Assembly: GCA_963801185.1 (NCBI GenBank)
Contig: CAWDDW010000001.1
Location: forward strand, 1,178,001-1,242,000
DNA from: Palsa-601 sp963801185
Lineage (GTDB): Bacteria; Actinomycetota; Acidimicrobiia; Acidimicrobiales; Bog-793
Direction: 5' to 3'
Length of the DNA: 64,000 nt
A program made the translations under genes and the position numbers. The first letter of the stretch is position 1; every line of letters starts with the position of its first letter. Positions 17,234-25,933 of this stretch are shown here, one piece after another. Under the pieces are notes generated by a model. That model was not told the origin of the DNA, made no database searches, and saw only the letters and a list, made by a program, of their open reading frames with translations.

Positions 17234-18262
17234 TCACGCGACCCCGGCGAGCGACTGCTCGGCGGCCCTCGCGAGCAAGCCCACGTGCTCCTCGAACATA
17301 CCCACTCCGGAGCGGTCGCCGCCGCCCGCCCCTCCGAGGTAGCGGGCGGCCACGCCCTGGAGGATGCAGGCGAGCTTCCAGTACCCGAACGCCACGTAGT
17401 AGTCGAGCGCGCTCACGTCCCTTCCGGTCGCCTCGGCGTAGGTCTGGCGCAGGTCTGCCCGCGTCCCGAAGCCCGGCACCGTCGTCGGTGCTGTGCTCAA
17501 GGCCGTGATGGCGTCGCCCGGCTCGGACCAATAGACCATCAGCAGCCCCACGTCCGCCAGAGGGTCACCGAGCGTGCAGATCTCCCAGTCGAGAACGGCG
17601 ATGACGTTCCCGTCGTCGTCGAGCATCGTGTTGTCCAGCCGGTAGTCGCCGTGGACGATCGTCGTGCCCTGCTGTCGTGGGATCGACGCAGACAGGCGCT
17701 CGTAGACGCGGTCGACGAGCTCGGTCCGCGGCTTTCCCTCGACTTGCGACTTGTCGAACTGCCCGTGCCAACGCTCCAGCTGCCGGGACAGGTATCCCTC
17801 GCGCCGGCCGAGGTCGCCGAGCCCGACGGCGTCCACGTCGACGGTGTGGAGGGCAGCGAGGACCTCGGCGATCGACTCGCTCGCTCGCCTCCGCCCCTTT
17901 AAGTCCATCTCCTTCTCGGCGGTGGGCGAGTCACGAAGGACGTGACCCACGACGTGTTCCATCACATAGAACGGTGCCCCGTTGACCTCGACGTCCTCAC
18001 ACAGGCCGAGCGTCTCCGCCACGGGCACCGGCGTCGGCCAGAGGGCCGACACGATGCGGTGCTCACGGTTCATGTCGTGCGCCGTGGGGAGGACGTGACC
18101 GGTGGGAGGGCGCCGGACGACGACCTCGCGCCCTGTCGCATCCGACACCCGGAACGTCAGGTTCGAGCGGCCGCCGGCGATCAGGTCGAAACGGAGCGGA
18201 GGCTCGAGGCCGACGTTGTCGGCCAGCCACGCCGTGATGTTGCGCTCGTTGATGCCCTCCAT
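17234..18262 (-). CDS. Phosphotransferase family (APH/choline-kinase fold) protein
   Basis: A 342-residue kinase-fold protein of the ACAD10/APH group often found beside acyl-CoA dehydrogenase genes. The N-lobe has FDLIAGGRSNLTF and EVVVRRPPTGH. The catalytic loop is HGDYRLDNTMLD and the metal site is VLDWEICTLGDPLADVG. The C-terminal helix region is FGYWKLACILQG. The substrate is probably an acyl or hydroxyacyl compound, judging from the family, not an aminoglycoside. TAGCCT at 18270-18275 (minus strand) ends seven bases before the ATG, which supports this start and a leaderless promoter within the run of minus-strand genes. Confidence 0.87.
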   Translation of the reverse strand: MEGINERNITAWLADNVGLEPPLRFDLIAGGRSNLTFRVSDATGREVVVRRPPTGHVLPTAHDMNREHRIVSALWPTPVPVAETLGLCEDVEVNGAPFYVMEHVVGHVLRDSPTAEKEMDLKGRRRASESIAEVLAALHTVDVDAVGLGDLGRREGYLSRQLERWHGQFDKSQVEGKPRTELVDRVYERLSASIPRQQGTTIVHGDYRLDNTMLDDDGNVIAVLDWEICTLGDPLADVGLLMVYWSEPGDAITALSTAPTTVPGFGTRADLRQTYAEATGRDVSALDYYVAFGYWKLACILQGVAARYLGGAGGGDRSGVGMFEEHVGLLARAAEQSLAGVA

Positions 18263-18321
18263 TGCTTGCAGGCTACCGACGGCGCTCGGGAGCGGCGATT
18301 CCGCTTTGGGACGGTGCCCGC

Positions 18322-19456
18322 TCAGCCGACGACGTGGAGGGAGTGGTCGGCGCAGTTGCAGGCGATCGGGCCGTTGTCGCTCGCCACCACTATGTCCTCG
18401 ATACGGGCCCCGAAGGTCCCTTCAAGATAGATGCCCGGCTCGACCGAGAAAGCATGTCCCGGCGCGATGGGGGTGGCGTTGCCCGCCACCATGTAAGGGT
18501 CCTCGTGCTCCTCGATGCCGATCCCGTGCCCGATCCGGTGGATGAACGCCTCGCCGAACCCGGCGTCCGCGATGAGGTCACGACCGGCCGCGTCGACGCT
18601 CTCGCAGGTGGCCCCGACGACCGCTGCGCCGACTCCTCGGGCTTGAGCTTGCTCGAGGACCCCGTACAACTCGAGGAACTCCTGGGTCGGCTCCCCGGTG
18701 AAGACGGTACGGGTGATGTCGGAGCAGTAACCCACGGTGTCGTCCAGGTAGAACCTGCCGCCGAAGTCACAGACGACGGCCTCACCGGGGCCGATCACGC
18801 GCGAGCCGGGTTCATGGTGCGGGCTGGCCGAGTTGGGGCCGCTCCCGACGATTGCGAAGTTCACGCGGTGATGGCCCTCGGTCAGGAGCCGCTCGCCGAT
18901 CTCTTTCGACACGTCCGCCTCGCTCCGTCCGATCAAACCGATCTCACCGGCCAGCAAGGCGGCGGCAACTCGGTCGGCGGCCGCGCCGGCTGCCTGCAGC
19001 GCGGCGATCTCGGCCGCATCCTTCACCGAGCGCAGTGATGAGGTGACCTCGCTCGCCCGGGTCCACGCGCTGCCCGCGAGCCTTGCCTGTAGGGCCAGGA
19101 AGTGAACGGACCATGCACGATCCGATATGGCAAGCCGCTTGCGGCCCCCCACGAGCGCGGTGATGATCGAGACCGGGTCCTCTGTCTCGCGCCACGGCCG
19201 CAACGCGAAGAGACGGCTGTCGTGCACGACCCGAGGAGCCTCGAGGGCCGGGACGACGAGCGTGGCTTCGTCGTCGACCGGGAGGACGAGCATCGTGATC
19301 CGCTCGAGCGGCATCGCCTCGTATCCCGACAGCCACGGCAGGTCGGCACCGAGCGAGAGCAAGAGCGCGTCGACCCCGTGCGCCGCGCATGGCGTCGCGG
19401 ACGCGGGACATCCTCTCGGCCCGGGCGAGAGTCGGGTCGGCTCCCCCGACTGTCAA
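18322..19456 (-). CDS. M24 family metallopeptidase, Xaa-Pro dipeptidase type (frameshifted as read)
   Basis: The N-terminus (TTG 19456: TVGGADPTLARAERMSRVRDAM) lies in the lipA frame and the rest in the next. Deleting one C in CCATGCGCGGCG at about 19384-19388 gives AMAAHGVDALLLSLGADL and a 377-residue protein of family length. The metal ligands are all visible: Asp in VCDFGGRF, Asp in CSDITRTV, His in IGHGIGIEEHE, Glu in SVEPGIYL and Glu in RIEDIVV. M24 enzymes cleave X-Pro dipeptides or N-terminal residues. The TTG start would overlap the corrected lipA stop (TTGA), so the two are coupled. As printed, the N-terminal part is fused in frame to lipA. Confidence 0.82.
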
Positions 19457-20440
19457 GACGCCGAGCTTCCCCACCGCCGCCGCCTGCCGCGCGTGGTAGC
19501 TCGACCGAGTCAAGGGTGACGCCTCGACATGCGCGAACCCCAAGGCGTGACCCACCTCGGCGAGCGCCGCGAACTCCTCCGGTCGCCACCAGCGCGACAC
19601 CGGCAGGTGGCGCGCGGTCGGGCGCAGGTACTGGCCGATCGTCACGATGTCCACGCCGACCGCTCGCAGGTCGGCGAGAGCGCCCACCACCTCGTCCTCG
19701 GTCTCGCCCATCCCGAGGATCATGCCAGACTTCGAGACAAGACCTGCGGCCTTCGCCCTGCCGAGGACCGAGAGGCTCCGGGCGTACGAGGCGGACGGCC
19801 GCACAGCTCGCTGGAGCCGGAGGACCGTCTCGATGTTGTGGTTCAGCACCTCGGGACGCGCTGCGAAGATGGTGCGAAGCGCTGCCTCGTCCCCCTTGCA
19901 GTCTGGAATTAGCACCTCGACGGCAGCGTCTGGCGACCGGCGGCGTATCGCCTCGATCGTCTGGGCGAAGGCCTCAGCCCCGCCGTCGGCGAGGTCGTCA
20001 CGTGCCACGGCCGTCACGACGACGTGAGCCAGTCCGAGGCGTGCGACTGCCTCGGCCACGCGTGCAGGCTCACCTGGGTCGAGTGGCAGCGGGTGCCGCG
20101 TGTCGACCAGGCAGAAGCCGCACGCCCTCGTACAACGCTCCCCATTGATCATGAAGGTGGCTGTGCCGTCGGCCCAGCATTCCGAGAGGTTCGGGCAGCC
20201 CGCCTCCTCGCAGACCGTGACGAGATCGAGCTCGCGAAGCATCGATCTCAAGCCGATCACCTGCTTGCCCACCTTGAGAGGAGCTCGCATGTAATCGGGC
20301 TTGCGCTCGCGCACGCCTACTGCGGATCGCAGGTCGACGCCCGAGGCAGCCAGGCGCCGCCCGAGCGGCCGGAGCTTCGATCGGGAGCGGTGCTCGCTGA
20401 CCATCGCCCGGGACACCGGCGGCCGCAGGCGCGCAAGCAT
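19453..20440 (-). CDS. lipA: Lipoyl synthase
   Basis: A radical-SAM enzyme that inserts two sulfurs into protein-bound octanoyl groups. It shows the auxiliary cluster motif CEEAGCPNLSEC, the radical-SAM motif CTRACGFC, DDLADGGAEAF, NHNIETV, SKSGMILGMGET and the C-terminal SPLTRSSYHARQ. As read, the frame has no stop and runs on into the M24 gene to 18944. The end reads GGGGAAGCTCGG, and with GAGCTC in place of GAAGCTC it terminates at TGA 19453-19455, giving about 328 residues. The start is unclear: ATG 20440, ATG 20404 or GTG 20314 are in frame, and the conserved part begins at RKPDYMRAPL. It lies directly after lipB; see the finding on a possible lipB-lipA fusion. Confidence 0.93.
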
Positions 20441-21095
20441 CCTGGCGCTCGACGTGCCGCGCCGGGCCGAGCGGGCCGAGGAGCTGCGCCGCCCTCGCCG
20501 ACACCGCGTCCACTACCTCTGCCATGGTGGCGGTGATCCCTTCGGCCGCAAGCGAGGTGACGGGCTTGTCCGCGATGCCGCACGGGACGATGTTGGCGAA
20601 CATCGCCAGGTCCGGGTCGACATTCAAGGCAAGACCATGCATCGACCGCCCACGCTGCACCCTCACTCCGATCGCGCAGATCTTGCGAGGTGCGCCGCCA
20701 TCAGCCCCTACCCAGACGCCCGGATAGCCCTCGAGCCGGGCGGCGCCCGGAAGACCGAGATCGGACAGGACGTCTATGACCAACTGCTCCATCCGCTGCA
20801 CATGCGCCGGCACTGCACCCGGCCCCATCGCGAGATCGAGGATCGGGTACCCGACCAGTTGACCCGGCCCGTGGTAGGTGACGTCGCCGCCCCGGTCGGC
20901 CCGCACGACCGAGGCTCCCGAGGAGGCCACGCCATCGAGCAGGTGGTCCGGATCGGTTCGCACTCCGAGCGTGTAGACGTGCGGATGCTCGAGGAGCAGG
21001 AGGTAGTCACCCCCGCCGCGCCTGAGGGCGTGCTGCAGCTCCGACGCGTCCTCGTAGCGGACGCGCCCGAGCCAACGCACGCGCAGCGGCTCCAC
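20070..21095 (-). CDS. lipB: Octanoyltransferase (lipoyl(octanoyl) transferase)
   Basis: Transfers octanoate from acyl carrier protein to lipoyl domains, the step before LipA. GTG 21095 lies 10 bases after the stop of the acyltransferase gene. The motifs are LLLLEHPHVYTLG, RGGDVTYHGPGQLVGYPI, the Lys in RKICAIGVRV, GLALNV and IVPCGI with its catalytic Cys. The LipB domain ends near residue 215 (about 20460). Beyond that the frame stays open to 20070, overlapping lipA out of frame by some 370 bases, which is not credible as a real end. Either an indel hides the stop or the gene is fused to lipA. The E2-lipB-lipA order couples lipoylation to its substrate. Confidence 0.88.
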   Translation of the reverse strand: MEPLRVRWLGRVRYEDASELQHALRRGGGDYLLLLEHPHVYTLGVRTDPDHLLDGVASSGASVVRADRGGDVTYHGPGQLVGYPILDLAMGPGAVPAHVQRMEQLVIDVLSDLGLPGAARLEGYPGVWVGADGGAPRKICAIGVRVQRGRSMHGLALNVDPDLAMFANIVPCGIADKPVTSLAAEGITATMAEVVDAVSARAAQLLGPLGPARHVERQDACAPAAAGVPGDGQRAPLPIEAPAARAAPGCLGRRPAIRSRRARAQARLHASSSQGGQAGDRLEIDASRARSRHGLRGGGLPEPLGMLGRRHSHLHDQWGALYEGVRLLPGRHAAPAATRPR

Positions 21096-21105
21096 CGCTG
21101 CCGTC

Positions 21106-22515
21106 TCAGAGCTCAGCGGACCAGTCACGTGTCTCGAGCACGCGGGCGAGGTTGTACAAGAAGGCCGACGCGTATGCACCGTCGACGGCCCGGTGGTCGA
21201 ACGACAGTCCCAGCATGCCCACCGAGTGAATGGCGATGGCCTCGGTGCCGTCATCGGCGGTCACCACGACCGGGCGCCGTTTCACCCCGTCCGTCGACAG
21301 GATCGCGACTTGGGGCTGGTTGATGATCGGGGCGGTGAGGAACGTCCCGAAAGGCCCCGGGTTGCTGATCGTGAAGGTGCCCCCGACGACGTCGTCGGCA
21401 GAGAGGTGACGGGTGCGAGCCCGCTCGGCAAGATCGCTGATCGCTCTCGCGAGGCCCCGCAGCGACTGCCCATCCGCGTTGCGCACGACGGGCACTATGA
21501 GGCCCTGGCGGTCGAGGTCGACCGCGATTCCCAAGTGGACGTCACGGTGGACGAGGAGCGCATTGTCGCCGACGGACGCGTTCAGCTGGGGGAAGTCGCG
21601 GAGGACTTCGACCACGGCTCGCCCGATGAACGGCAGGTAGCTCAACCCGAAGCCCTCGTCTGCCTTGAACCGGTCCTTGTTTGTTCGGCGAACCCGCTCG
21701 ATCCCCTCGTAGTCCGCCTCGATGGCTACGAGCGTGTGAGCAGAGGTCGCCTTCGACCGAACCATGTGCTCGGCCGTGAGCCGGCGGATGTTCGTGAACG
21801 GGATGACCTCGTCCCGCTCGCCCGCCGTGGCAGGAGGAAACGCCCGGGACGGCGCGGCGGTGGCCGTACCGCCGCCTGGCGGCGCGGCAGCGACGGCCCT
21901 TGCTCCGGCGCGTGCGTCGATGGCGGCAAGGACGTCGTTTCTCGTGATGCGACCCCCGGCGCCCGTCCCCTTCACCGCCGAGGCGTCCACGGCGTTGTCG
22001 GCGAGGAGCTTGCGCACTACCGGCGACAGCACCGCCGATGCTCCGCCCGTAGCGCCGGCCGCAGCCGTAGCACCGAGGGCAGCCGATGCGCCGGCAACAG
22101 CCGTTACGACTTCGGCGTCCGGAGAAACGGACGCCTCTTCCGCCACGGCCTCGGCGGCTCCGGCTAGCAGGGCCGCGACGCTGGCGCCGGAGCCGACGAC
22201 CGGTTCTCCGGTCGTCGGTGCGGGCGCTGCGGGAGCGGGCACGGGAGGAGCGGAGGCGGGAGCCGAGACGGGCGCGTCGGCCGACTCGCTCACGACGGCG
22301 ATGGTCGTCCCGACGTCGACGGTGGCTCCCTCCTCGACGAGGATCTCGGTCACGAACCCGGCGGCGGGCGACGGCACCTCGGAGTCGACCTTGTCCGTCG
22401 AGACCTCGAACAGGGGCTCGTCTTGGACGATCGGGTCGCCGACTTTCTTCAGCCACTTGATGATCGTGCCCTCGGTGACAGTCTCGCCGAGCTGCGGCAT
22501 GGTGATTTCAGCCAA
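21106..22515 (-). CDS. Dihydrolipoamide acyltransferase (E2 of 2-oxoacid dehydrogenase)
   Basis: A 469-residue E2. One lipoyl domain occupies residues 1-80 (the lipoyl Lys is in STDKVDSEV), followed by a long Ala/Pro/Gly-rich linker (about 85-165). The peripheral subunit-binding domain is LSPVVRKLLADNAVDASAVKGTGAGGRITRNDV in the 165-205 region, and the catalytic domain ends in SFDHRAVDGA with the HxxxDG motif. The N-terminus MAEITMPQLGETVTEGTI is close to SucB/DlaT-type E2s of actinobacteria, which can serve both pyruvate and 2-oxoglutarate dehydrogenases, so the symbol is left open. Its ATG overlaps the end of lpd by eight bases. The nearby homodimeric aceE suggests a pyruvate dehydrogenase role. 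Confidence 0.92.
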   Translation of the reverse strand: MAEITMPQLGETVTEGTIIKWLKKVGDPIVQDEPLFEVSTDKVDSEVPSPAAGFVTEILVEEGATVDVGTTIAVVSESADAPVSAPASAPPVPAPAAPAPTTGEPVVGSGASVAALLAGAAEAVAEEASVSPDAEVVTAVAGASAALGATAAAGATGGASAVLSPVVRKLLADNAVDASAVKGTGAGGRITRNDVLAAIDARAGARAVAAAPPGGGTATAAPSRAFPPATAGERDEVIPFTNIRRLTAEHMVRSKATSAHTLVAIEADYEGIERVRRTNKDRFKADEGFGLSYLPFIGRAVVEVLRDFPQLNASVGDNALLVHRDVHLGIAVDLDRQGLIVPVVRNADGQSLRGLARAISDLAERARTRHLSADDVVGGTFTISNPGPFGTFLTAPIINQPQVAILSTDGVKRRPVVVTADDGTEAIAIHSVGMLGLSFDHRAVDGAYASAFLYNLARVLETRDWSAEL

Positions 22516-23995
22516 CGTGCAGACCCCTTCCGGTGAGTGCGATGACAGTCTCCCCGAAGGTCTCGGACAACGTCGGGTGCGGCTGGATGAACGGTGCGAT
22601 CTCGTCCGGGGTCGCCTCCCAGTTCACGGCAAGGTATGCCTGACCGAGCTGCTCGGTGACCCATGGCCCGACCATGTGAACCCCGAGGAGCCTGCCGGCA
22701 CGACCGTCGGGGGTCTTCTCGCAGATGACCTTGACGACGCCCTCGGTCTCGCCCAGGATGCGCGCCCGGCTGTTGCCCCCGAAGGGATCCTTCTTCACGA
22801 CGACCTCGATGCCGGCCTCTTTCGCTTCCTGCTCGGTCATCCCGACGAAGGCCACTTCCGGGTGGCAGTAGATGCCCCACGGCACTGCGCCATAGTTCAC
22901 CGGGAGTGCGGGCTCGCCGAGGATCTGCTTCACCACCAGCACGGCCTCCTCGAAGCCCACGTGGGCGAGTTGCGGCGTCGCGACGAGGTCGCCGATCGCG
23001 TAGACGCCCTCGGCCGAGGTGCGCATCCACTCGTCGACGACGACGAAGCCGCGCCCGTCGACCACCACGCCTGACTCGTCCGAGACGAGCCCGTCCGACA
23101 GCGGCCGGCGTCCGACCGAGACGATCACGGTGTCGACGACCAGCTCCTCGCCCTCGCCGAACCGGACCGTCGTTCCCGACTCTCCCGGCTCATGGCCGTG
23201 GACGGGCACACCGGTCCGGACTGTGATCCCCCGTCTCTTGAAGGATCGCACGATGACCTCGGCAACGTCCTGATCACAGCCCGGCAGCAGCTTCGGAAGC
23301 ACCTCGAGCACTGTGACCTGAACCCCGAGGTCCGCCAGCATCGAGGCGAACTCACAACCGATCGCTCCTCCGCCGATCACCGCCGCGCTCGCCGGCAGTT
23401 CCGTCAGCGACAACACCTCGTCGGAGGTGAGGACGTACTTGCCATCCACCTCGAATCCCGGGATGGTCCTCGGCACCGAGCCCGATGCCAGCACCACATG
23501 GCGGCCGGTGATGCGGGTCGTAGAGCCGTCTGCCGCTGTCACCTCGACGACGTGGCCGGCGATCAACCGGCCGGTTCCCGCGAAGACCTGGTTCTTCCGC
23601 TGCTTCATGAGCCCCTGGAGGCCCCGGTGCAACTGGTCGACGACCTTCTGCTTGCGGTCCTGGCTCACGGCGAACTCGACGGCTGGCTGGGTCGCCTGCA
23701 CCCCGAATTCCTTCGCGCCCGCCACGGTCCGGTAGACGGCGGCCGTCTCGAGGAACTCCTTGGCGGGGATACAGCCCCGATGGAGACAGGTGCCGCCGAC
23801 CTTCTCCTTCTCGACGACCGCGACCGACAGGCCGGCTGCGCCTGCGTACAGCGACGACGCATAGCCTCCCGGCCCACCGCCGATCACTACGATGTCGAAC
23901 TGGCCGCCTTCCCCCGCGGCTCCTGCACCCGACGATTCAGCCCCAGGCAGCCGGACCACCTCCTGTGTCGTGCCGTAACCGGCAGGGCGTGTCAC
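22508..23995 (-). CDS. lpd: Dihydrolipoyl dehydrogenase (E3)
   Basis: A 495-residue FAD/NAD oxidoreductase that reoxidises dihydrolipoyl groups of E2. The first 30 residues are a low-complexity Gly/Ala/Glu extension. Then come the FAD fold VVIGGGPGGYASS, the redox disulfide GGTCLHRGCIPAK, the NAD fold AVIGGGAIGCEFAS, the second FAD motif VYAIGDL, and the C-terminal His-Glu pair in HPTLSE. It is first of the lpd-E2-lipB-lipA run on this strand and overlaps the E2 start. A GTG or ATG closer to QFDIVVIGG is not evident, so the long N-terminus is kept with some doubt. Confidence 0.95.
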   Translation of the reverse strand: MTRPAGYGTTQEVVRLPGAESSGAGAAGEGGQFDIVVIGGGPGGYASSLYAGAAGLSVAVVEKEKVGGTCLHRGCIPAKEFLETAAVYRTVAGAKEFGVQATQPAVEFAVSQDRKQKVVDQLHRGLQGLMKQRKNQVFAGTGRLIAGHVVEVTAADGSTTRITGRHVVLASGSVPRTIPGFEVDGKYVLTSDEVLSLTELPASAAVIGGGAIGCEFASMLADLGVQVTVLEVLPKLLPGCDQDVAEVIVRSFKRRGITVRTGVPVHGHEPGESGTTVRFGEGEELVVDTVIVSVGRRPLSDGLVSDESGVVVDGRGFVVVDEWMRTSAEGVYAIGDLVATPQLAHVGFEEAVLVVKQILGEPALPVNYGAVPWGIYCHPEVAFVGMTEQEAKEAGIEVVVKKDPFGGNSRARILGETEGVVKVICEKTPDGRAGRLLGVHMVGPWVTEQLGQAYLAVNWEATPDEIAPFIQPHPTLSETFGETVIALTGRGLHVG

Positions 23996-24008
23996 GCCGG
24001 CTGCCGGC

Positions 24009-24023
24009 GCGCCCTTCGGGCGC
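24009..24023 (-). terminator. Short hairpin between cysC and lpd
   Basis: GCGCCC-TTC-GGGCGC is a perfect six-pair stem with a three-base loop, in the roughly 100-base gap between the cysC stop and the lpd start. There is no T-run after it. It may be an intrinsic-type terminator without a U-tract. Confidence 0.35.
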
Positions 24024-24095
24024 TCGATGAAGCGGAGACGAGCCTACTGTCGGGACGAACCGGCTCGAACTCCGCCGCCGAGCGATCGAGCGGGC

Positions 24096-24656
24096 TCAGG
24101 CTGGGACGATCAGACCAGTCGCGTCCAGCAGAGCGAGCACTTCCTTCGCCGACTCCTCCGGGCTGCGGCTCGTCGTCTGCAGGACGAGCTCAGGGTGGAT
24201 CGGCTTCTCGTAAGGCGACGTGATCCCCGTGAACTTGGTCACCTCGCCGCGGCGGGCACGGGCGTAGAGCCCCTTCGGGTCGCGCCTCTCGCACTCGGCG
24301 AGCGGCGTCGCAACGTGCACCTCGACGAAGGGGATGTCGAGGGAGTCGTGACGTGCCCGCACGGAGTCACGCCCGCTCGCGAACGGGCTGATCACCGTGA
24401 CGAGCGAGAGGTGGCCGACCTTCGAGAACAACAGCGCGATCTCGCCGACGCGGCGGACGTTCTCGCGGCGGTCCTCCTCCGAGAAGGTCAGGTCGGAGTT
24501 CAGCCCTTCGCGCAGGTCGTCCCCGTCGAGGAGGAAGGTGTGGACGCGGAGATCGTCGAGCATCACCTTGAGCGTGGTCGCCACAGTCGACTTGCCCGCA
24601 CCGGACAACCCTGTGAACCACACCGTCCCACGCGGCACTGCCGCCCCCTTCCCCAA
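24096..24656 (-). CDS. cysC: Adenylylsulfate (APS) kinase
   Basis: A 186-residue kinase that phosphorylates APS to PAPS, the activated sulfate donor. The P-loop GLSGAGKSTV is near residue 18. Also present are LLDGDDLREGLNSDLTFSEEDRRENVRR, the APS-binding segment FASGRDSVR, FVEVHVATPLAECERRDPKGLY, and the C-terminal ITSPYEKPIHPEL. The length matches stand-alone CysC. It lies 20 bases after cysN in a cysD-cysN-cysC operon. No PAPS reductase gene is in the window, so whether the PAPS is reduced or used for sulfation cannot be told. Confidence 0.95.
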   Translation of the reverse strand: MGKGAAVPRGTVWFTGLSGAGKSTVATTLKVMLDDLRVHTFLLDGDDLREGLNSDLTFSEEDRRENVRRVGEIALLFSKVGHLSLVTVISPFASGRDSVRARHDSLDIPFVEVHVATPLAECERRDPKGLYARARRGEVTKFTGITSPYEKPIHPELVLQTTSRSPEESAKEVLALLDATGLIVPA

Positions 24657-24676
24657 CTTGCCCAGCTCAGTTCAGC

Positions 24677-25933
24677 TCAAACCGCCGCCCGGAGGAGCAT
24701 CCCCGCTCCGACCGTGGCATTGGTGGCCTCGTCCACCAGGATGAAGCTGCCCGTCGCGCGGTTCACCCGGTACTCGTCGTAGAACAACGGGACCTGTGCC
24801 CGCAGGTTTACCCGCCCGATGTCGTTCAGCTGCAGCTCGCCGGCCGTCTGGTCGCGATGGAGGCTGTTGACGTCGAGCCGGTACTGGAGGTCGCGGACGA
24901 GCACGCGCGCCCACCGGGTCGTGTGCTTGATGGCGAGCTTCGCGCCGGCCTTGAGCGGCGCCTCGGCCATCCAGCACACCATGGCGGAGAGGTCCTGACT
25001 GGCGGTCGGCTGATTGTGCGGGCGGCACAGCATGTCGCCTCGCGAGATGTCGAGCTCGTCGGCCAGCCGCACGACGATCGACTGCGGGGGGAATGCCTCC
25101 TTCAGAGGTCCGTCGGCCGTGTCGATCGCTTCCACCTTGCTCGAGAAGCCGGACGGCAGCACGAGCACCTCGTCTCCGACCTCAAGCACGCCGCTCGCGA
25201 CCTGGCCGGCGTAACCGCGGTAGTCGTGCAGGTCACTCGACGAGATGGGGCGCACGACACACTGGACCGGGAAGCGCAGGTCGATCAGGTTGCGGTCCGA
25301 GCTGATGTGCACCTCCTCGAGGTGGTGCAACAGCGACGGCCCGTCGTACCACTTCATCTCGGCAGACCGGTCGACGACGTTGTCACCCTGGAGGGCCGAC
25401 ATCGGGATGCAAGTGAGGTCGTGAACCTCGAGGCGGGTGGCGAAGTCGTCGAACTCTCGTCGAATGTCCTCGAAGCGCTTCCTGTCGTAGTCGACGAGGT
25501 CCATCTTGTTGATGCAGAGAACGAGGTGCCGGATCCCGAGGAGAGACGCCACCGTGGCGTGGCGGCGGGTCTGCTCGGTCGGCCCGGTGCGGGCGTCGAC
25601 GAGCAGGATCACGAGATCGGCAGTCGAGCAGCCCGTCACCATGTTCCGCGTGTGCTGGGTGTGGCCGGGCGTGTCGGCGATGATGAACTTGCGCTTGGGA
25701 GTGGCGAAGTAGCGGTATGCGACGTCGATCGTGATGCCCTGCTCCCGCTCGGCACGGAGGCCGTCGGTGAGCAACGCCAGGTTGACGTACTCGTCGCCGC
25801 GGGCGAGGGAGGAGCGCTCGACCGCCTCCATCTGGTCCTCGAAGACCTGCTTGGAGTCGTAGAGAAGCCGCCCGATGAGCGTCGACTTGCCGTCGTCGAC
25901 CGATCCCGCCGTTGCGAAACGGAGGAGCTCCAT
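24677..25933 (-). CDS. cysN: Sulfate adenylyltransferase subunit 1 (GTPase)
   Basis: A 418-residue EF-Tu-like GTPase that drives ATP sulfurylase. The G1 loop is GSVDDGKST, G3 is ADTPGHTQHTRNM, G4 is NKMDLVD, and the switch I region is GITIDVAYR. Two beta-barrel domains follow, ending near IGRVNLRAQVPL and GAGMLL. The length fits CysN alone, without the fused CysC domain seen in many actinobacteria, and cysC is separate downstream. The ATG overlaps the cysD stop by one base (TGATG), so the two subunits are translationally coupled. Confidence 0.96.
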   Translation of the reverse strand: MELLRFATAGSVDDGKSTLIGRLLYDSKQVFEDQMEAVERSSLARGDEYVNLALLTDGLRAEREQGITIDVAYRYFATPKRKFIIADTPGHTQHTRNMVTGCSTADLVILLVDARTGPTEQTRRHATVASLLGIRHLVLCINKMDLVDYDRKRFEDIRREFDDFATRLEVHDLTCIPMSALQGDNVVDRSAEMKWYDGPSLLHHLEEVHISSDRNLIDLRFPVQCVVRPISSSDLHDYRGYAGQVASGVLEVGDEVLVLPSGFSSKVEAIDTADGPLKEAFPPQSIVVRLADELDISRGDMLCRPHNQPTASQDLSAMVCWMAEAPLKAGAKLAIKHTTRWARVLVRDLQYRLDVNSLHRDQTAGELQLNDIGRVNLRAQVPLFYDEYRVNRATGSFILVDEATNATVGAGMLLRAAV

